Positions 25,201 to 35,460 of a DNA stretch of 64,000 nt are shown in pieces. Position 1 is the stretch's first letter. Each line of letters starts with the position of its first letter. The notes below the pieces were generated by a model. That model saw only the letters and a program-made list of their open reading frames with translations. It had not been told where the DNA came from and ran no database searches. Origin of the DNA: Saccharothrix tamanrassetensis (GTDB taxonomy: Bacteria; Actinomycetota; Actinomycetes; Mycobacteriales; Pseudonocardiaceae); assembly GCF_014203665.1 (NCBI RefSeq), contig NZ_JACHJN010000003.1, forward strand, positions 248,001 to 312,000, read 5' to 3'. The translations under genes were made by a program, and so were the position numbers.

Positions 25201-25203
25201 CGG

Positions 25204-25710
25204 TCAGCTCCCTCGCGTGTCGTGACGGTCGAGCACCTTCCGCAGCCGCAGCGCGGCGATCTCGGCCAGTTCCCGGTTCACCACCCGGAGTTCCGCATCG
25301 GCCGGGTGCTCCAGCCGGGACGCCAGGTCGGCCAGCACCTGCTCACCGCTCAACCCGGTCGCGCACACCAGGTAGATGTGACCGAACCGGTCCTCGTAGG
25401 CCTGGTTGGCGGACTTCAACCGCTCGGCCAGCGTCCCGGCCACGCCGGACTGCTCGTCGGCCGACCAACGCGCCGAAACGCCGCCGTGCGCGGACTTCTC
25501 GCCGATGCGGGGGTGGCCCGCGATCGCGGCGCGCACCTCGTCGTCGCTCAGCGAGGCGGCCCGGTCGGACGCGGCCAGCAGCGCGTCCACCGAGGCGTAC
25601 GGGCGGCCGGCGAGCACGGCGTCGACCCAGCGGGGCACGGCGAGGCACTCGGCCAGCAGCGGGCGGAGCTCCGCTGCCGGCGCGGAGTTGAACCCGTCCA
25701 GATCGGGCAC
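25204..25710 (-). CDS. uraD: 2-oxo-4-hydroxy-4-carboxy-5-ureidoimidazoline decarboxylase
   Basis: Decarboxylates OHCU to S-allantoin, the third step of urate degradation. The 168-aa protein has the helical decarboxylase core: ASLSDDEVRAAIAGHPRIGE with the His of the HPRIGE motif, WSADEQSG, YEDRFGHIYLVCATGLSGEQ and a C-terminal helix. GTG 25710 is chosen over an upstream ATG 78 nt earlier because TTGGAG lies 5 nt before it, leaving the operator-like repeat 25721-25750 in the promoter. First gene of the uraD-uox operon, divergent from allB. Confidence 0.94.
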   Translation of the reverse strand: MPDLDGFNSAPAAELRPLLAECLAVPRWVDAVLAGRPYASVDALLAASDRAASLSDDEVRAAIAGHPRIGEKSAHGGVSARWSADEQSGVAGTLAERLKSANQAYEDRFGHIYLVCATGLSGEQVLADLASRLEHPADAELRVVNRELAEIAALRLRKVLDRHDTRGS

Positions 25711-25720
25711 TGACGCTCCA

Positions 25721-25750
25721 AGTTTCTGTATCGCGGAAAGTCGTTTCCGC
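25721..25750 (+). promoter_or_regulatory. Putative IclR-family operator with perfect inverted repeat, uraD/allB promoter
   Basis: AGTTTCTGTATCGCGGAAA (25721-25739) matches the site in the iclR/aceB promoter at 16 of 19 positions. It also forms the left arm of a perfect inverted repeat GCGGAAA-GTCG-TTTCCGC (25733-25750). It begins 10 bp upstream of the uraD start codon, and allB starts 134 bp downstream, so one bound protein could repress both directions. Confidence 0.65.
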
Positions 25751-25884
25751 TCTGAGGGACGGTACGAGTGGCACTCGGGGCGTGTCAACAGTCATCTGCC
25801 GGTCCGGCGCATCCCCTCGCCGAAGTCCGTGCCGGCGCATTCGGATGGTCGCTTCTCGGCCATCCGGCTGGAAGAGTGAGCCCC

Positions 25885-27189
25885 ATGGACCTGGTATTCC
25901 GGGCGAACCGGGCGATCACCCCCGACGGCGGGACGGCCGCCGACGTCGGTGTGCGGGACGGTCGGATCGTCGCCGTGGCCGAACGGGGCCGACTCGTCGG
26001 GGACCGTGTCGTCGAACTGGCCGAGGACGAGGTGCTGCTGCCCGGTCTGGTCGACACGCACGTCCACGTGAACGACCCCGGCCGCGCGGAGTGGGAGGGG
26101 TTCGCCACCGCGACCCGGGCGGCGGCGGCCGGCGGCGTCACCACGATCGTCGACATGCCGCTGAACAGCCTGCCGCCCACGACGTCGGTCGACGCGCTGG
26201 AGGTCAAGCGCGCCGCCGCGCGGGGGAACGCCCACGTGGACGTGGGTTTCTGGGGCGGCATCGTCCCCGGCAACCTGGCCGACCTGCGGCCGTTGCACGA
26301 CGCCGGCGTGTTCGGGTTCAAGTGCTTCCTGATCCACTCCGGGGTGGACGAGTTCCCGCACGTCTCGTCCGCGCAACTCGCTGCGTCGTTGACCGAGCTG
26401 CGGTCGTTCGACGCGCTGGCGATCGTGCACGCCGAGCACCCGTCGGACGTGACGGAACCCGGACCGGACTACCCGGGCTTCCTGGCGTCGCGTCCGCACC
26501 GGGCCGAGCACCACGCGATCGCGGACCTGGTGCGGGTGGCCCGCGAGACCGGGGCGAGGGTCCACGTGCTGCACCTGTCCAGCGGTGAGGCGCTGAGCGA
26601 GGTCGAGGCGGCCAAGGAGGAGGGCCTGCGGCTGACCGCCGAGACGTGCCCGCACTACCTGACGTTCGTGGCCGAGGAGATCGGGGACCGCGCCACCCAG
26701 TTCAAGTGCTGCCCGCCGATCCGCGACGCGGCCAACCGCGAACTGGTGTGGCGGGGCCTTCGGGCCGGCTCGATCGACCTGGTGGTCAGCGACCACTCGC
26801 CGTGCACGCCGGAGCTGAAGGAGGGCGACTTCGCCACCGCGTGGGGCGGCATCGCGAGCCTGCAACTGGGCCTGTCGGCGGTGTGGACGCAGGCCCGGCA
26901 ACGCGGCCACGCCCTGACCGACGTGGTCCGCTGGATGGCGGCGGGTCCGGCCGAACTGGTCGGGCTGCGCCGGAAGGGCCGGATCGCGGAAGGCCACGAC
27001 GCGGACCTCGTGGTCTTCGCGCCGGACGAGGCGTTCGTGGTGGACCGGGCCGCGTTGCACCACCGCAACCCGGTCACGCCCTACCACGGCCGTCCGCTGG
27101 CCGGGGTCGTCCGGCAGACGTGGTTGCGCGGCAAGAGGATCACCGGAGACCGGCCGCAGGGCCGGTTGCTGAGCAGAGGAGACGCATGA
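25885..27189 (+). CDS. allB: Allantoinase
   Basis: Hydrolyses allantoin to allantoate. The 434-aa amidohydrolase-superfamily protein has the metal motif [11 protein letters not shown] (His59, His61), the expected carboxylated Lys in [20 protein letters not shown] with a later His, and [16 protein letters not shown] with the catalytic Asp. This arrangement is that of AllB rather than dihydroorotase. ATG 25885 follows GGAAGAG by 8 nt; GTG 25876 is in frame but crowds that site. It overlaps allantoicase as ATGA. Confidence 0.96.
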   Translation: MDLVFRANRAITPDGGTAADVGVRDGRIVAVAERGRLVGDRVVELAEDEVLLPGLVDTHVHVNDPGRAEWEGFATATRAAAAGGVTTIVDMPLNSLPPTTSVDALEVKRAAARGNAHVDVGFWGGIVPGNLADLRPLHDAGVFGFKCFLIHSGVDEFPHVSSAQLAASLTELRSFDALAIVHAEHPSDVTEPGPDYPGFLASRPHRAEHHAIADLVRVARETGARVHVLHLSSGEALSEVEAAKEEGLRLTAETCPHYLTFVAEEIGDRATQFKCCPPIRDAANRELVWRGLRAGSIDLVVSDHSPCTPELKEGDFATAWGGIASLQLGLSAVWTQARQRGHALTDVVRWMAAGPAELVGLRRKGRIAEGHDADLVVFAPDEAFVVDRAALHHRNPVTPYHGRPLAGVVRQTWLRGKRITGDRPQGRLLSRGDA

Positions 27190-28184
27190 CCCCCACCTGG
27201 ACCCGGCTGCCGGACCTCGCGTCGCGTGCCGTGGGCGGCGGTGTGGCGTGGGCCAACGACGAGCTGTTCGCCGAGCGGGAGAACCTGATCACCAAGGCGG
27301 AGCCCGAGTACCGGCCGCACACCTTCGGCCACAAAGGACAGATCTACGACGGCTGGGAGACCCGCCGCCGCAGGGAGGCGGGCGACGACAGCGCGATCGT
27401 CCGGCTCGGTCTGCCCGGGGTGATCCGGGGCGTCGTGATCGACACCGCGTTCTTCAAGGGCAACTACCCGCCGTTCGCGACGGTCGAAGCGACCCGCGCC
27501 ACCGGTCACCCGAGCCCGGACGAGCTGACCGGGTGGGAGGTCGTGGTGCCGAAGTCACCGCTGGAAGGCGATCGGAAGCACTACTTCGACGTGGCGGTGG
27601 AACGCCGCTACACGCACGTCCGCCTGATCATCCACCCGGACGGCGGTGTGGCGCGGCTGCGGGTCTTCGGCGAACCGGTGGCCGACCCCGGGCTGCTGCT
27701 GCCGGACGCGCTGGACCTCGCCGCGTTGGAGAACGGCGCGTCCGTCACCGGGTGCAGCAACATGTTCTACAGCTCGCCGAGCAACCTCATCGCGCCCGGT
27801 CAGGCCAACAGCATGGGCGACGGCTGGGAGACCGCGCGGCGCCGTGACGACGGCAACGACTGGGTGGAGATCAGACTCGCCGCCGCCGGTCGGGTGCGGC
27901 TGGCGGAACTGGACACCAGCCACTTCAAGGGCAACGCGCCGGGCTGGGCGTCGGTGCGGGGTCGGGACGCCCGCAAGGACCCGGACGACTGGTTCGACCT
28001 GCTGCCCCGGACCCGCCTGCAACCCGACACCCGGCACCGGTTCCGGGTGTCCGGCGGGGAAGTCACCCACGCGCGGCTGGACATCTACCCGGACGGCGGT
28101 ATGGCGCGGTTGCGGCTGTTCGGCTCGCTCACCGAGGACGGGCTGGCCGAACTCGTCCGGCGGCACGGGGAACTCACGGGTTAG
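27186..28184 (+). CDS. alc: Allantoicase
   Basis: Hydrolyses allantoate to ureidoglycolate and urea. The 332-aa protein contains the characteristic internal duplication: the first half has [20 protein letters not shown] and [12 protein letters not shown], and the second repeats the pattern as [20 protein letters not shown] and [13 protein letters not shown]. Each half ends in a similar block ([39 protein letters not shown]). ATG overlaps the allB stop (ATGA), so they are translationally coupled. Ureidoglycolate lyase is not seen nearby; allantoicases can sometimes also release glyoxylate slowly. Confidence 0.96.
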   Translation: MTPTWTRLPDLASRAVGGGVAWANDELFAERENLITKAEPEYRPHTFGHKGQIYDGWETRRRREAGDDSAIVRLGLPGVIRGVVIDTAFFKGNYPPFATVEATRATGHPSPDELTGWEVVVPKSPLEGDRKHYFDVAVERRYTHVRLIIHPDGGVARLRVFGEPVADPGLLLPDALDLAALENGASVTGCSNMFYSSPSNLIAPGQANSMGDGWETARRRDDGNDWVEIRLAAAGRVRLAELDTSHFKGNAPGWASVRGRDARKDPDDWFDLLPRTRLQPDTRHRFRVSGGEVTHARLDIYPDGGMARLRLFGSLTEDGLAELVRRHGELTG

Positions 28185-28304
28185 CCCGGAGGACGTCAGC
28201 CCAGCGGTGGACGCCGTGTCCGACTTCAGGCGGTTGTGCGCCGGGTGCGCCCCTGACAGCCTGCGATCACCCATCAGGGTGACAGGAATGAGGGAGGCAC
28301 ACCT

Positions 28305-29897
28305 GTGCGACCGATCATCCGAGCGTTAGGCGGTGTCGGCACCGCGTTCGCACTCGTCGTCGGCATGACGTCGTTCGCGTCCGCGGACCCGGCGGACTCC
28401 GCGGACGTCCAGGGCACGGACGTCCAGGGCACCGGCATCCGGGATGCCGACTTCCAGGACGCGGGCCTGAAGGCCATCGACTGGAAGCCGTGTCCGGAAC
28501 TCGCCGAGGTCGAGTGCGGCACGCTGAGGCTGCCCATCGACTGGTCCAAGCCGCGCGGCGACAAGTTCGACCTGGCCGTGGCGCGCCGCAAGGCGACCGA
28601 TCCCGCCAAGCGCATCGGCGTCATGGTGATCAACCCCGGTGGCCCCGGCGGCTCCGGGGTGGACTTCGCCCTGGGCGCCAACCGCTTCTTCAGCCCGCAG
28701 GTGCAGGAGCGCTTCGACATCATCGGCTTCGACCCGCGCGGTGTCGCGCGCAGCCAGCCGGTGAAGTGCTCGATCGACATGCTGCAGAAGCAGCCGTCGG
28801 TGTACCCGGCGAACCAGGCGGAGTTCGAGGCGCTCGGGCAGTACAACCGCGACCTGGCCGCCGACTGCCGCAAGAACACCGGCCCGATGTTCGACCACGC
28901 CGACACCATCGGCGTCGTCGACGACATCGACGCCCTGCGGCGCTCGCTCGGCGAGCGCGAGATCAACTACTACGGCGTCTCCTACGGCACGCTCATCGGC
29001 CAGCAGTACGCCGAGCGCTACGGCCGCAACATCCGGGCCATGGTCATCGACTCCAACATGGACCACAGCCTCGACACGTGGCGCTTCAACGAGACCGAGG
29101 CCCGCACCGCCGAGGACTCGTTCCGCGAGTTCGTGAAGTGGTGCGACCGCTCGACGTCGTGCGCGCTGCACGGCGAGGACGTCGCGAAGGTCTGGGACGA
29201 CCTGCTGGCGAAGGCAGATCGCGGTGAGGTCACCGACCCCGACTTCCCGACCCGCAAGGTGACCGCCGACGACATCATCGGCGCCGCGTTCGGCGCGTTC
29301 TACGGCCCGCACTGGCAGAGGCTGTCCGAATTGCTGGTGGCGCTGGGCGCGGGCAAGGCCGCTCCGCAGGCCTTCGCGGTGGAGATCGCGGAGAACCCGT
29401 TCCCGGCCGTGTTCTGCCAGGACTGGGCGATCCGGGTGAAGGACCACCGCGAGTTCTCGTCCCTGGTCCGTCGGGCCAGGCAGCTCGCTCCGCACATGCG
29501 CGGCTCGTCGCTGGGCCACGTCGCGATCGCCGGCTGCGTCGGCCTGCCGGAGAAGGTCAACAACCCGCAGCACCGGCTGCGCATCAAGCACGCCCCGAAG
29601 ATCCTGATGCTCAACGCCCTGCACGACCCGGCGACGGGTTACGAGTGGGCCGTCAACGCCCACCGGCAGAGCCGCGACACCACCGTCCTGCTGACCTACG
29701 AAGGCTGGGGCCACGGCGTCTACAGCCGCAGCGCCTGCACCAGGGGCGCGTCCGACTCCTACCTGATCGAGCGGAAGGTGCCGCGTGACGGCACCCGCTG
29801 CGCCGCCGTCGAGCCCTCGGCCCCGGCCGCGGCCTCGTCCGGGACGCCTCACGTCCCGGTCGGGCCCAAGCCCGGTCTGCCCGGCTGGGTGAAGTAA
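28305..29897 (+). CDS. Secreted alpha/beta-hydrolase, tripeptidyl aminopeptidase (S33-like)
   Basis: Exported hydrolase of 530 aa. An N-terminal Sec signal peptide (IIRALGGVGTAFALVVGMTS then FASADP) precedes a short repeated segment DVQGTDVQGT. The hydrolase core shows the oxyanion region VINPGGPGGSGVDFALG, FDIIGFDPRGVARSQPV, and nucleophile Ser226 in YYGVSYGTLIGQQY. The C-terminal TAP-like domain includes ILMLNALHDPATGYEW with the Asp and GWGHGVYSRSACT with the His. This is the family of Streptomyces tripeptidyl aminopeptidases (SlpD/SlpE, Tap). GTG 28305 has GGGAGG 8 nt upstream. A strong terminator follows. Confidence 0.93.
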   Translation: MRPIIRALGGVGTAFALVVGMTSFASADPADSADVQGTDVQGTGIRDADFQDAGLKAIDWKPCPELAEVECGTLRLPIDWSKPRGDKFDLAVARRKATDPAKRIGVMVINPGGPGGSGVDFALGANRFFSPQVQERFDIIGFDPRGVARSQPVKCSIDMLQKQPSVYPANQAEFEALGQYNRDLAADCRKNTGPMFDHADTIGVVDDIDALRRSLGEREINYYGVSYGTLIGQQYAERYGRNIRAMVIDSNMDHSLDTWRFNETEARTAEDSFREFVKWCDRSTSCALHGEDVAKVWDDLLAKADRGEVTDPDFPTRKVTADDIIGAAFGAFYGPHWQRLSELLVALGAGKAAPQAFAVEIAENPFPAVFCQDWAIRVKDHREFSSLVRRARQLAPHMRGSSLGHVAIAGCVGLPEKVNNPQHRLRIKHAPKILMLNALHDPATGYEWAVNAHRQSRDTTVLLTYEGWGHGVYSRSACTRGASDSYLIERKVPRDGTRCAAVEPSAPAAASSGTPHVPVGPKPGLPGWVK

Positions 29898-29912
29898 CCG
29901 CTCGGACCGTCC

Positions 29913-29951
29913 GAAGGGCCGCTCCTCGCTTCGCGCGAGGGGCGGCCCTTC
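29913..29951 (+). terminator. Strong intrinsic-type terminator after the S33 peptidase
   Basis: Long hairpin GAAGGGCCGCTCCTCGC / GCGAGGGGCGGCCCTTC around a TTCG-type loop, 15 bp after the stop codon. One mismatch in 17 bp. Confidence 0.85.
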
Positions 29952-29956
29952 GCGTC

Positions 29957-30004
29957 GAAACGTGCCTGTAACACCGGCACCCGGACAGTTCACCGGCGCG
30001 AAAC
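29957..30004 (+). promoter_or_regulatory. GlnR-box-like elements upstream of amt
   Basis: GAAAC (29957)-N6-GTAAC (29968), and TTCAC (29989)-N6-GAAAC (30000). Actinomycete GlnR boxes are built from GTnAC and GAAAC half-sites separated by 6 nt, and amt-glnK-glnD is a classical GlnR target. The third expected half-site at 29979 is poor and the second pair is offset by 1 bp, so this is a suggestive, not perfect, box. Confidence 0.5.
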
Positions 30005-30072
30005 CTGCCGCGCGTCCCGGCGAAACAGGACATCCCGATGCTCCCTGCAACCGACGCGCAGTGGAGGTCGAC

Positions 30073-31754
<1,682 letters not shown>

Positions 31755-31770
31755 GGAACGGGGGACGGCC

Positions 31771-34236
31771 GTGATGGAGAACGCCGGGACGGCCGTCGTC
31801 ACGGCTGACGACCTGGTGCGGGCACGTGATCGACTGCTCGCGCCGGGGCGTCGGCGGCTGGTGGGGGAGTCGCTGCGCGAGGCGCTGGTGGACCTGCACG
31901 AGTTCTGGCTGACCGCGCACGCCTTGCGCGCGGGTGTCGGTGGGCTGGGTGGCGGGTTGGCGAGCGGGCCGGGCAGTGGGTTGGGCAGTGGGCAGGGCGG
32001 CGGGTCCGGGAGCGGGCCGGGCAGTGGGTCGGCCCTGGTTGCGGTGGGGGGCTTGGGCAGGCGTGAACTGGTGCCCTACTCGGACCTGGACCTGGTCCTG
32101 GTGCACAACGGGCACAAGGGCGTGGAGGAGGTCGCCGGGCGGCTCTGGTACCCGCTGTGGAACTCGGGCATCGGCCTGGACCACTCGGTGCGCACGGTCG
32201 GCGAGGCCCTGCGGGTCGCGGCCGGGGACCTGCGGACCGCGATGGGGCTGCTGGACCTCCGGCACATCGCGGGCGACCCGGAGATCAGCGGGCGGCTCGC
32301 GGAGAACGCCCGCCAGGCGTGGCGCTCCGGGGTGCGGACCAGGCTGGACGAGATGGCCGAGTCGGCGCAACGGCGGTGGGCCCGCAGCGGCGAGATCGCG
32401 CACCGCGTCGAGCCGGACCTCAAGCACGGTCGGGGCGGGCTGCGGGACGTGGCCCTGCTGGACGCGTTGTCCGTCGCGCAGCTGACCGATCGGGCTTCGG
32501 CGGAGGTCGACGAGGCGCGGAAGCTGCTGCTGGACGTGCGGACGGAACTGCGGCGGGTGGTGCGCCGGCCGCGTGACGTGCTGCGGGCGCAGGACGGTGA
32601 CGAGGTCGCCTCGGCACTGGGGCTGGCCGATCGGTTCGCGCTGGCCCGCGCCACGTCCTCGGCTGCTCGGACCATCGCCTACGCGGTGGACGTGGCCATG
32701 CGGACGGCGCGTGCGGCGGTGCCGAAGCGGGGGTTGGGCGTGTTCGCGCGGTCACCGCTGCGGCGGGTTCCTGCTCGGCGGCCGTTGGACGAAGGCGTTG
32801 TGCTGCACGGGTCTGAGGTCGCGTTGGCGCGTGACGCCATGCCCAGCCGTGACCCGGCGTTGTTGTTGCGGGTCGCCACGGCGGCGGCGCGGAGCAAACA
32901 CCCGATCGCGGCGGGGACGTTGTCGAAGCTCGCCGATTCCGCGCCGGAGCTGCGTCAGCCGTGGCCGCGTGAGGCGCGTGAAGAACTGCTGGCGTTGCTG
33001 GGCAGCGGCTCCGGGCTGGTCGACGTGGTGGAGGCGCTGGACCGGACCGGACTGTGGGGACGGCTGTTCCCCGAGTGGGGCGCAGTCCGCGATCTACCGC
33101 CGCGCGATGCCGCCCACATGTGGACTGTGGACCGGCATCTGGTGCAGGCGACCGCTCATGCGGCGCGGTTGGTGACTTGGGTGTCGCGGCCGGATCTGCT
33201 GCTGCTGGGCGCTTTGCTGCACGACATCGGCAAGGGGCGGCAGCAGGACCACTCCGAGGTCGGCGCCGCGTTGGCCACGCAGGTCGCCGAGCGGTTGGGG
33301 TTGTGGCCGCAGGACGTCGTCACGTTGAGCGCTCTCGTCCGGCATCACCTGCTGTTGCCGCACACGGCGACCCGGCGAAATGTTGAGGACGAGGCGACTG
33401 TGCGGCGGGTGGTCGACACGCTCGGCGGCGACCCGGTGCTGTTGGAGTTGCTGCACGCGTTGGCCGAGGCGGACGCGGTGGCGACCGGGCCCGGGGTCTG
33501 GACGGAGTGGAAGGCGTCGCTGATCAGGGATCTGGTGGCGCGGTGCCGGACGGCGATGGCCGGGGATCCGTTGCCCGAGCCCGAGCCGTTGGACCGGCGG
33601 CAGCAGGATCTGGTGGCGGTGGTGTCGGGTGTGGGGGCGGGGTCTGAGACGGGAGCGGGAGCTGGGACGGGGAAGCCTGATGTGTTGGTGGACGTGCATG
33701 GTCATGTTGCTTCGGTGACGGTGGTTGCTCCGGACCGGCCGGGGTTGTTGTCGCGGGCGGCGGGGGTGTTGGCGTTGAACTCGCTTGAGGTGCATTCGGC
33801 GGTGCTGCGGTCCCACGAGGGGGCTGCGGTGGACGTGTTCACGGTGTCGCCGAGGTTCGGGTCCATGCCTGATGTCACTTTGTTGCGGGAGCAGTTGACT
33901 CGCGCGGTCGACGGGTCGTTGGCGTTGACGGAGAAGTTGGCGGCGAAGGAACGTGACTACGGGGGCCCGCCGCTGGACCCGCCGCCGCCGAGGGTGTTGT
34001 GGTTCGACGACGAGTCGACCGGGGGCGTGGTGCTGGAGCTGCGGGCGGCGGACCGGATCGGGTTGCTGCACCGGGTGGCGGATGCGTTGGAGCGGGTCGG
34101 GGTGGATGTGGTGTGGGCTCGGGTGTCCACGTTGGGTTCTACGGTGGTGGACTCGTTCGCGATCACCGGGGTGGGGGAGCTGGACGGGGTGTGGCGGGAG
34201 CGGGTCGAGAGGGCGGTGTTGGGGGCGGCGCGCTGA
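31771..34236 (+). CDS. glnD: [Protein-PII] nucleotidyltransferase GlnD
   Basis: Bifunctional enzyme that modifies and demodifies P-II in response to glutamine; 821 aa. Order of domains: nucleotidyltransferase with VGGLGRRELVPYSDLDLVL (about residues 91-110), a helical region, an HD phosphohydrolase with LLGALLHDIGKGRQQDHSE (about 480), and two C-terminal ACT domains (ASVTVVAPDRPGLLSRAAGV and VLELRAADRIGLLHRVAD). A Gly/Ser-rich insertion (about residues 55-88, made of GSG repeats) precedes the nucleotidyltransferase core. Start is GTG 31771 or ATG 31774. The third gene of the amt operon; from about 32.6 kb its codon use has more T in third positions than its neighbours. Confidence 0.96.
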   Translation: MMENAGTAVVTADDLVRARDRLLAPGRRRLVGESLREALVDLHEFWLTAHALRAGVGGLGGGLASGPGSGLGSGQGGGSGSGPGSGSALVAVGGLGRRELVPYSDLDLVLVHNGHKGVEEVAGRLWYPLWNSGIGLDHSVRTVGEALRVAAGDLRTAMGLLDLRHIAGDPEISGRLAENARQAWRSGVRTRLDEMAESAQRRWARSGEIAHRVEPDLKHGRGGLRDVALLDALSVAQLTDRASAEVDEARKLLLDVRTELRRVVRRPRDVLRAQDGDEVASALGLADRFALARATSSAARTIAYAVDVAMRTARAAVPKRGLGVFARSPLRRVPARRPLDEGVVLHGSEVALARDAMPSRDPALLLRVATAAARSKHPIAAGTLSKLADSAPELRQPWPREAREELLALLGSGSGLVDVVEALDRTGLWGRLFPEWGAVRDLPPRDAAHMWTVDRHLVQATAHAARLVTWVSRPDLLLLGALLHDIGKGRQQDHSEVGAALATQVAERLGLWPQDVVTLSALVRHHLLLPHTATRRNVEDEATVRRVVDTLGGDPVLLELLHALAEADAVATGPGVWTEWKASLIRDLVARCRTAMAGDPLPEPEPLDRRQQDLVAVVSGVGAGSETGAGAGTGKPDVLVDVHGHVASVTVVAPDRPGLLSRAAGVLALNSLEVHSAVLRSHEGAAVDVFTVSPRFGSMPDVTLLREQLTRAVDGSLALTEKLAAKERDYGGPPLDPPPPRVLWFDDESTGGVVLELRAADRIGLLHRVADALERVGVDVVWARVSTLGSTVVDSFAITGVGELDGVWRERVERAVLGAAR

Positions 34237-34865
34237 GTGGTTGTCGGCGGGTGTTTGCGTAGGTCTACGCACAACCGATAGCGGGTGCTCACGCTGCCCG
34301 TGGGCTCCTGTGGCGGGCAGGCTTCCAGCTGTGACGCGGGGGGCCGCCGGAGTCGGGCGGATGGAGCGTCACCGACGAAAGGTTCGGGGGCGGTCCACTG
34401 AGGGGTTGGACCGCCCCCGAACATTTCCAGGTCTGATTTCTTGTCGGGCTGCGGGCTGCGGCCCGCGGGGTGCGGGATGCGGGTGTTGGGTGCGGCTGGG
34501 TGCGGCTGGGTGCGGGCTGTGGGTGCTCTCAGCTTTGCGGGCGGCATTGTCGGTGCCTCGTGGGATGATCGATGTGGGGGCCGGAGGCCACGGGCTGGCT
34601 GTGCTATAGGGCTCTGACCTGCGGTTATCTGGTCGGCCTGCTGCGTGCTGCCTGTCCGCTGTCACTCCGGTTGTCACCCGTGCGCACCCATCCCGTCGGC
34701 CTGCCGGCTGAGGCCGGCGGTGGCGGATGGGTTGGGAGGGGTTGCGGTGGTGCGGGCACACGGTGCTGGGGCGGGGTGGTGCGGGCGCGCACGGTGGGGT
34801 TGCGGACGCGGGTTGTGAGGGAGGGAACTCTGTAGCGTCCGAAACGTCTCTTTAGTATGGATGCG
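34237..34865. other. 629-bp intergenic region between glnD and the P-loop gene
   Basis: Apart from the terminator at 34383-34421 it holds a low-complexity G-rich stretch (about 34446-34535) of GGGTGCGG / GGGCTGCGG near-repeats and then featureless sequence. Short open frames (for example 34572-34835) have Cys/Trp/Arg-rich composition typical of non-coding frames. I see no tRNA or known RNA. A putative -10 box for the next gene lies at 34853-34858. Confidence 0.6.
34383..34421 (+). terminator. Terminator downstream of glnD
   Basis: Perfect 15-bp stem TTCGGGGGCGGTCCA / TGGACCGCCCCCGAA with a 9-nt loop, followed by CATTTCC. It is the longest perfect hairpin I found in an intergenic region here. 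Confidence 0.85.
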
Positions 34866-35423
34866 ATGACCGCCGTCGCCGTAGCGCCGCGTGCCCTGGT
34901 CGTGCTGGCCGGACTGCCGGGCGCGGGTAAGACGACGTTGCTCGCCGGGGTCGACACGGGTGGCGCGCCTGCCGTTGTGCTGGACTCCGACCAGGTTCGC
35001 GGTTATCTGCGGGATGTGCTGCCGGCGTCGCTGCCCTACCGCTTCTACCGGCCCCTCGTCCACCTCGTGCACCGCCTTCGCATCCTCTGGTTCGCGGTCA
35101 CCGCGTCGAGCCTCCTGCTGGTGCACGAGCCGTCCACGCGGCCGACCACCCGGGCCGGCCTGGTCGCGGTCGGGGTGATCAGCAACCGGCCCCGGCACTT
35201 CATGTGGCTGGACGCGAGTCCCGAGGAGGCGTTGTCGGGGCAGGTGCGGCGGGGGCGGTTGATCCGGGAGAGCTCGTTCGCCCGGCACGTGAAGCGGGCC
35301 GGGCAGTTGCGGGAGAGGTTCGCCGGGGGCCGGGCCCCGCGGGGGTGGCAGGCGTTGACGGTGCTGACCCGCGCCGACCGTCTGCGACTGTCGGTCGGCA
35401 CGAGCGGCTACCCTGACTCTTAG
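34866..35423 (+). CDS. P-loop ATP-binding protein, AAA/kinase-like
   Basis: A 185-aa protein with a clear Walker A motif VVLAGLPGAGKTTLLAG near the N-terminus and a conserved VVLDSDQVRGYLRD after it, as in small zeta-toxin-like or polynucleotide-kinase-like P-loop enzymes. A later segment RPRHFMWLDASPEEALSGQ and RRGRLIRESSFARHVKR fit the lid region of this group. ATG 34866 is preferred over ATG 34857: no ribosome binding site exists, but TAGTAT (34853-34858) lies 7 nt before 34866, suggesting a leaderless mRNA. It precedes ffh by 37 bp. Function unknown. Confidence 0.8.
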   Translation: MTAVAVAPRALVVLAGLPGAGKTTLLAGVDTGGAPAVVLDSDQVRGYLRDVLPASLPYRFYRPLVHLVHRLRILWFAVTASSLLLVHEPSTRPTTRAGLVAVGVISNRPRHFMWLDASPEEALSGQVRRGRLIRESSFARHVKRAGQLRERFAGGRAPRGWQALTVLTRADRLRLSVGTSGYPDS

Positions 35424-35460
35424 TCATTCGGTCCGACGACGTGCGAGGTCTGGCGGCATC

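Noticed and set aside
25768-25884. N-terminal extension of allantoinase
   Set aside because: It covers the operator-like repeat's downstream region and has no start signals; ATG 25885 has a ribosome binding site.
34237-34865. tRNA or small RNA gene in the largest clean intergenic gap
   Set aside because: No cloverleaf, CCA-type end or known RNA signature; only a terminator and G-rich low complexity.
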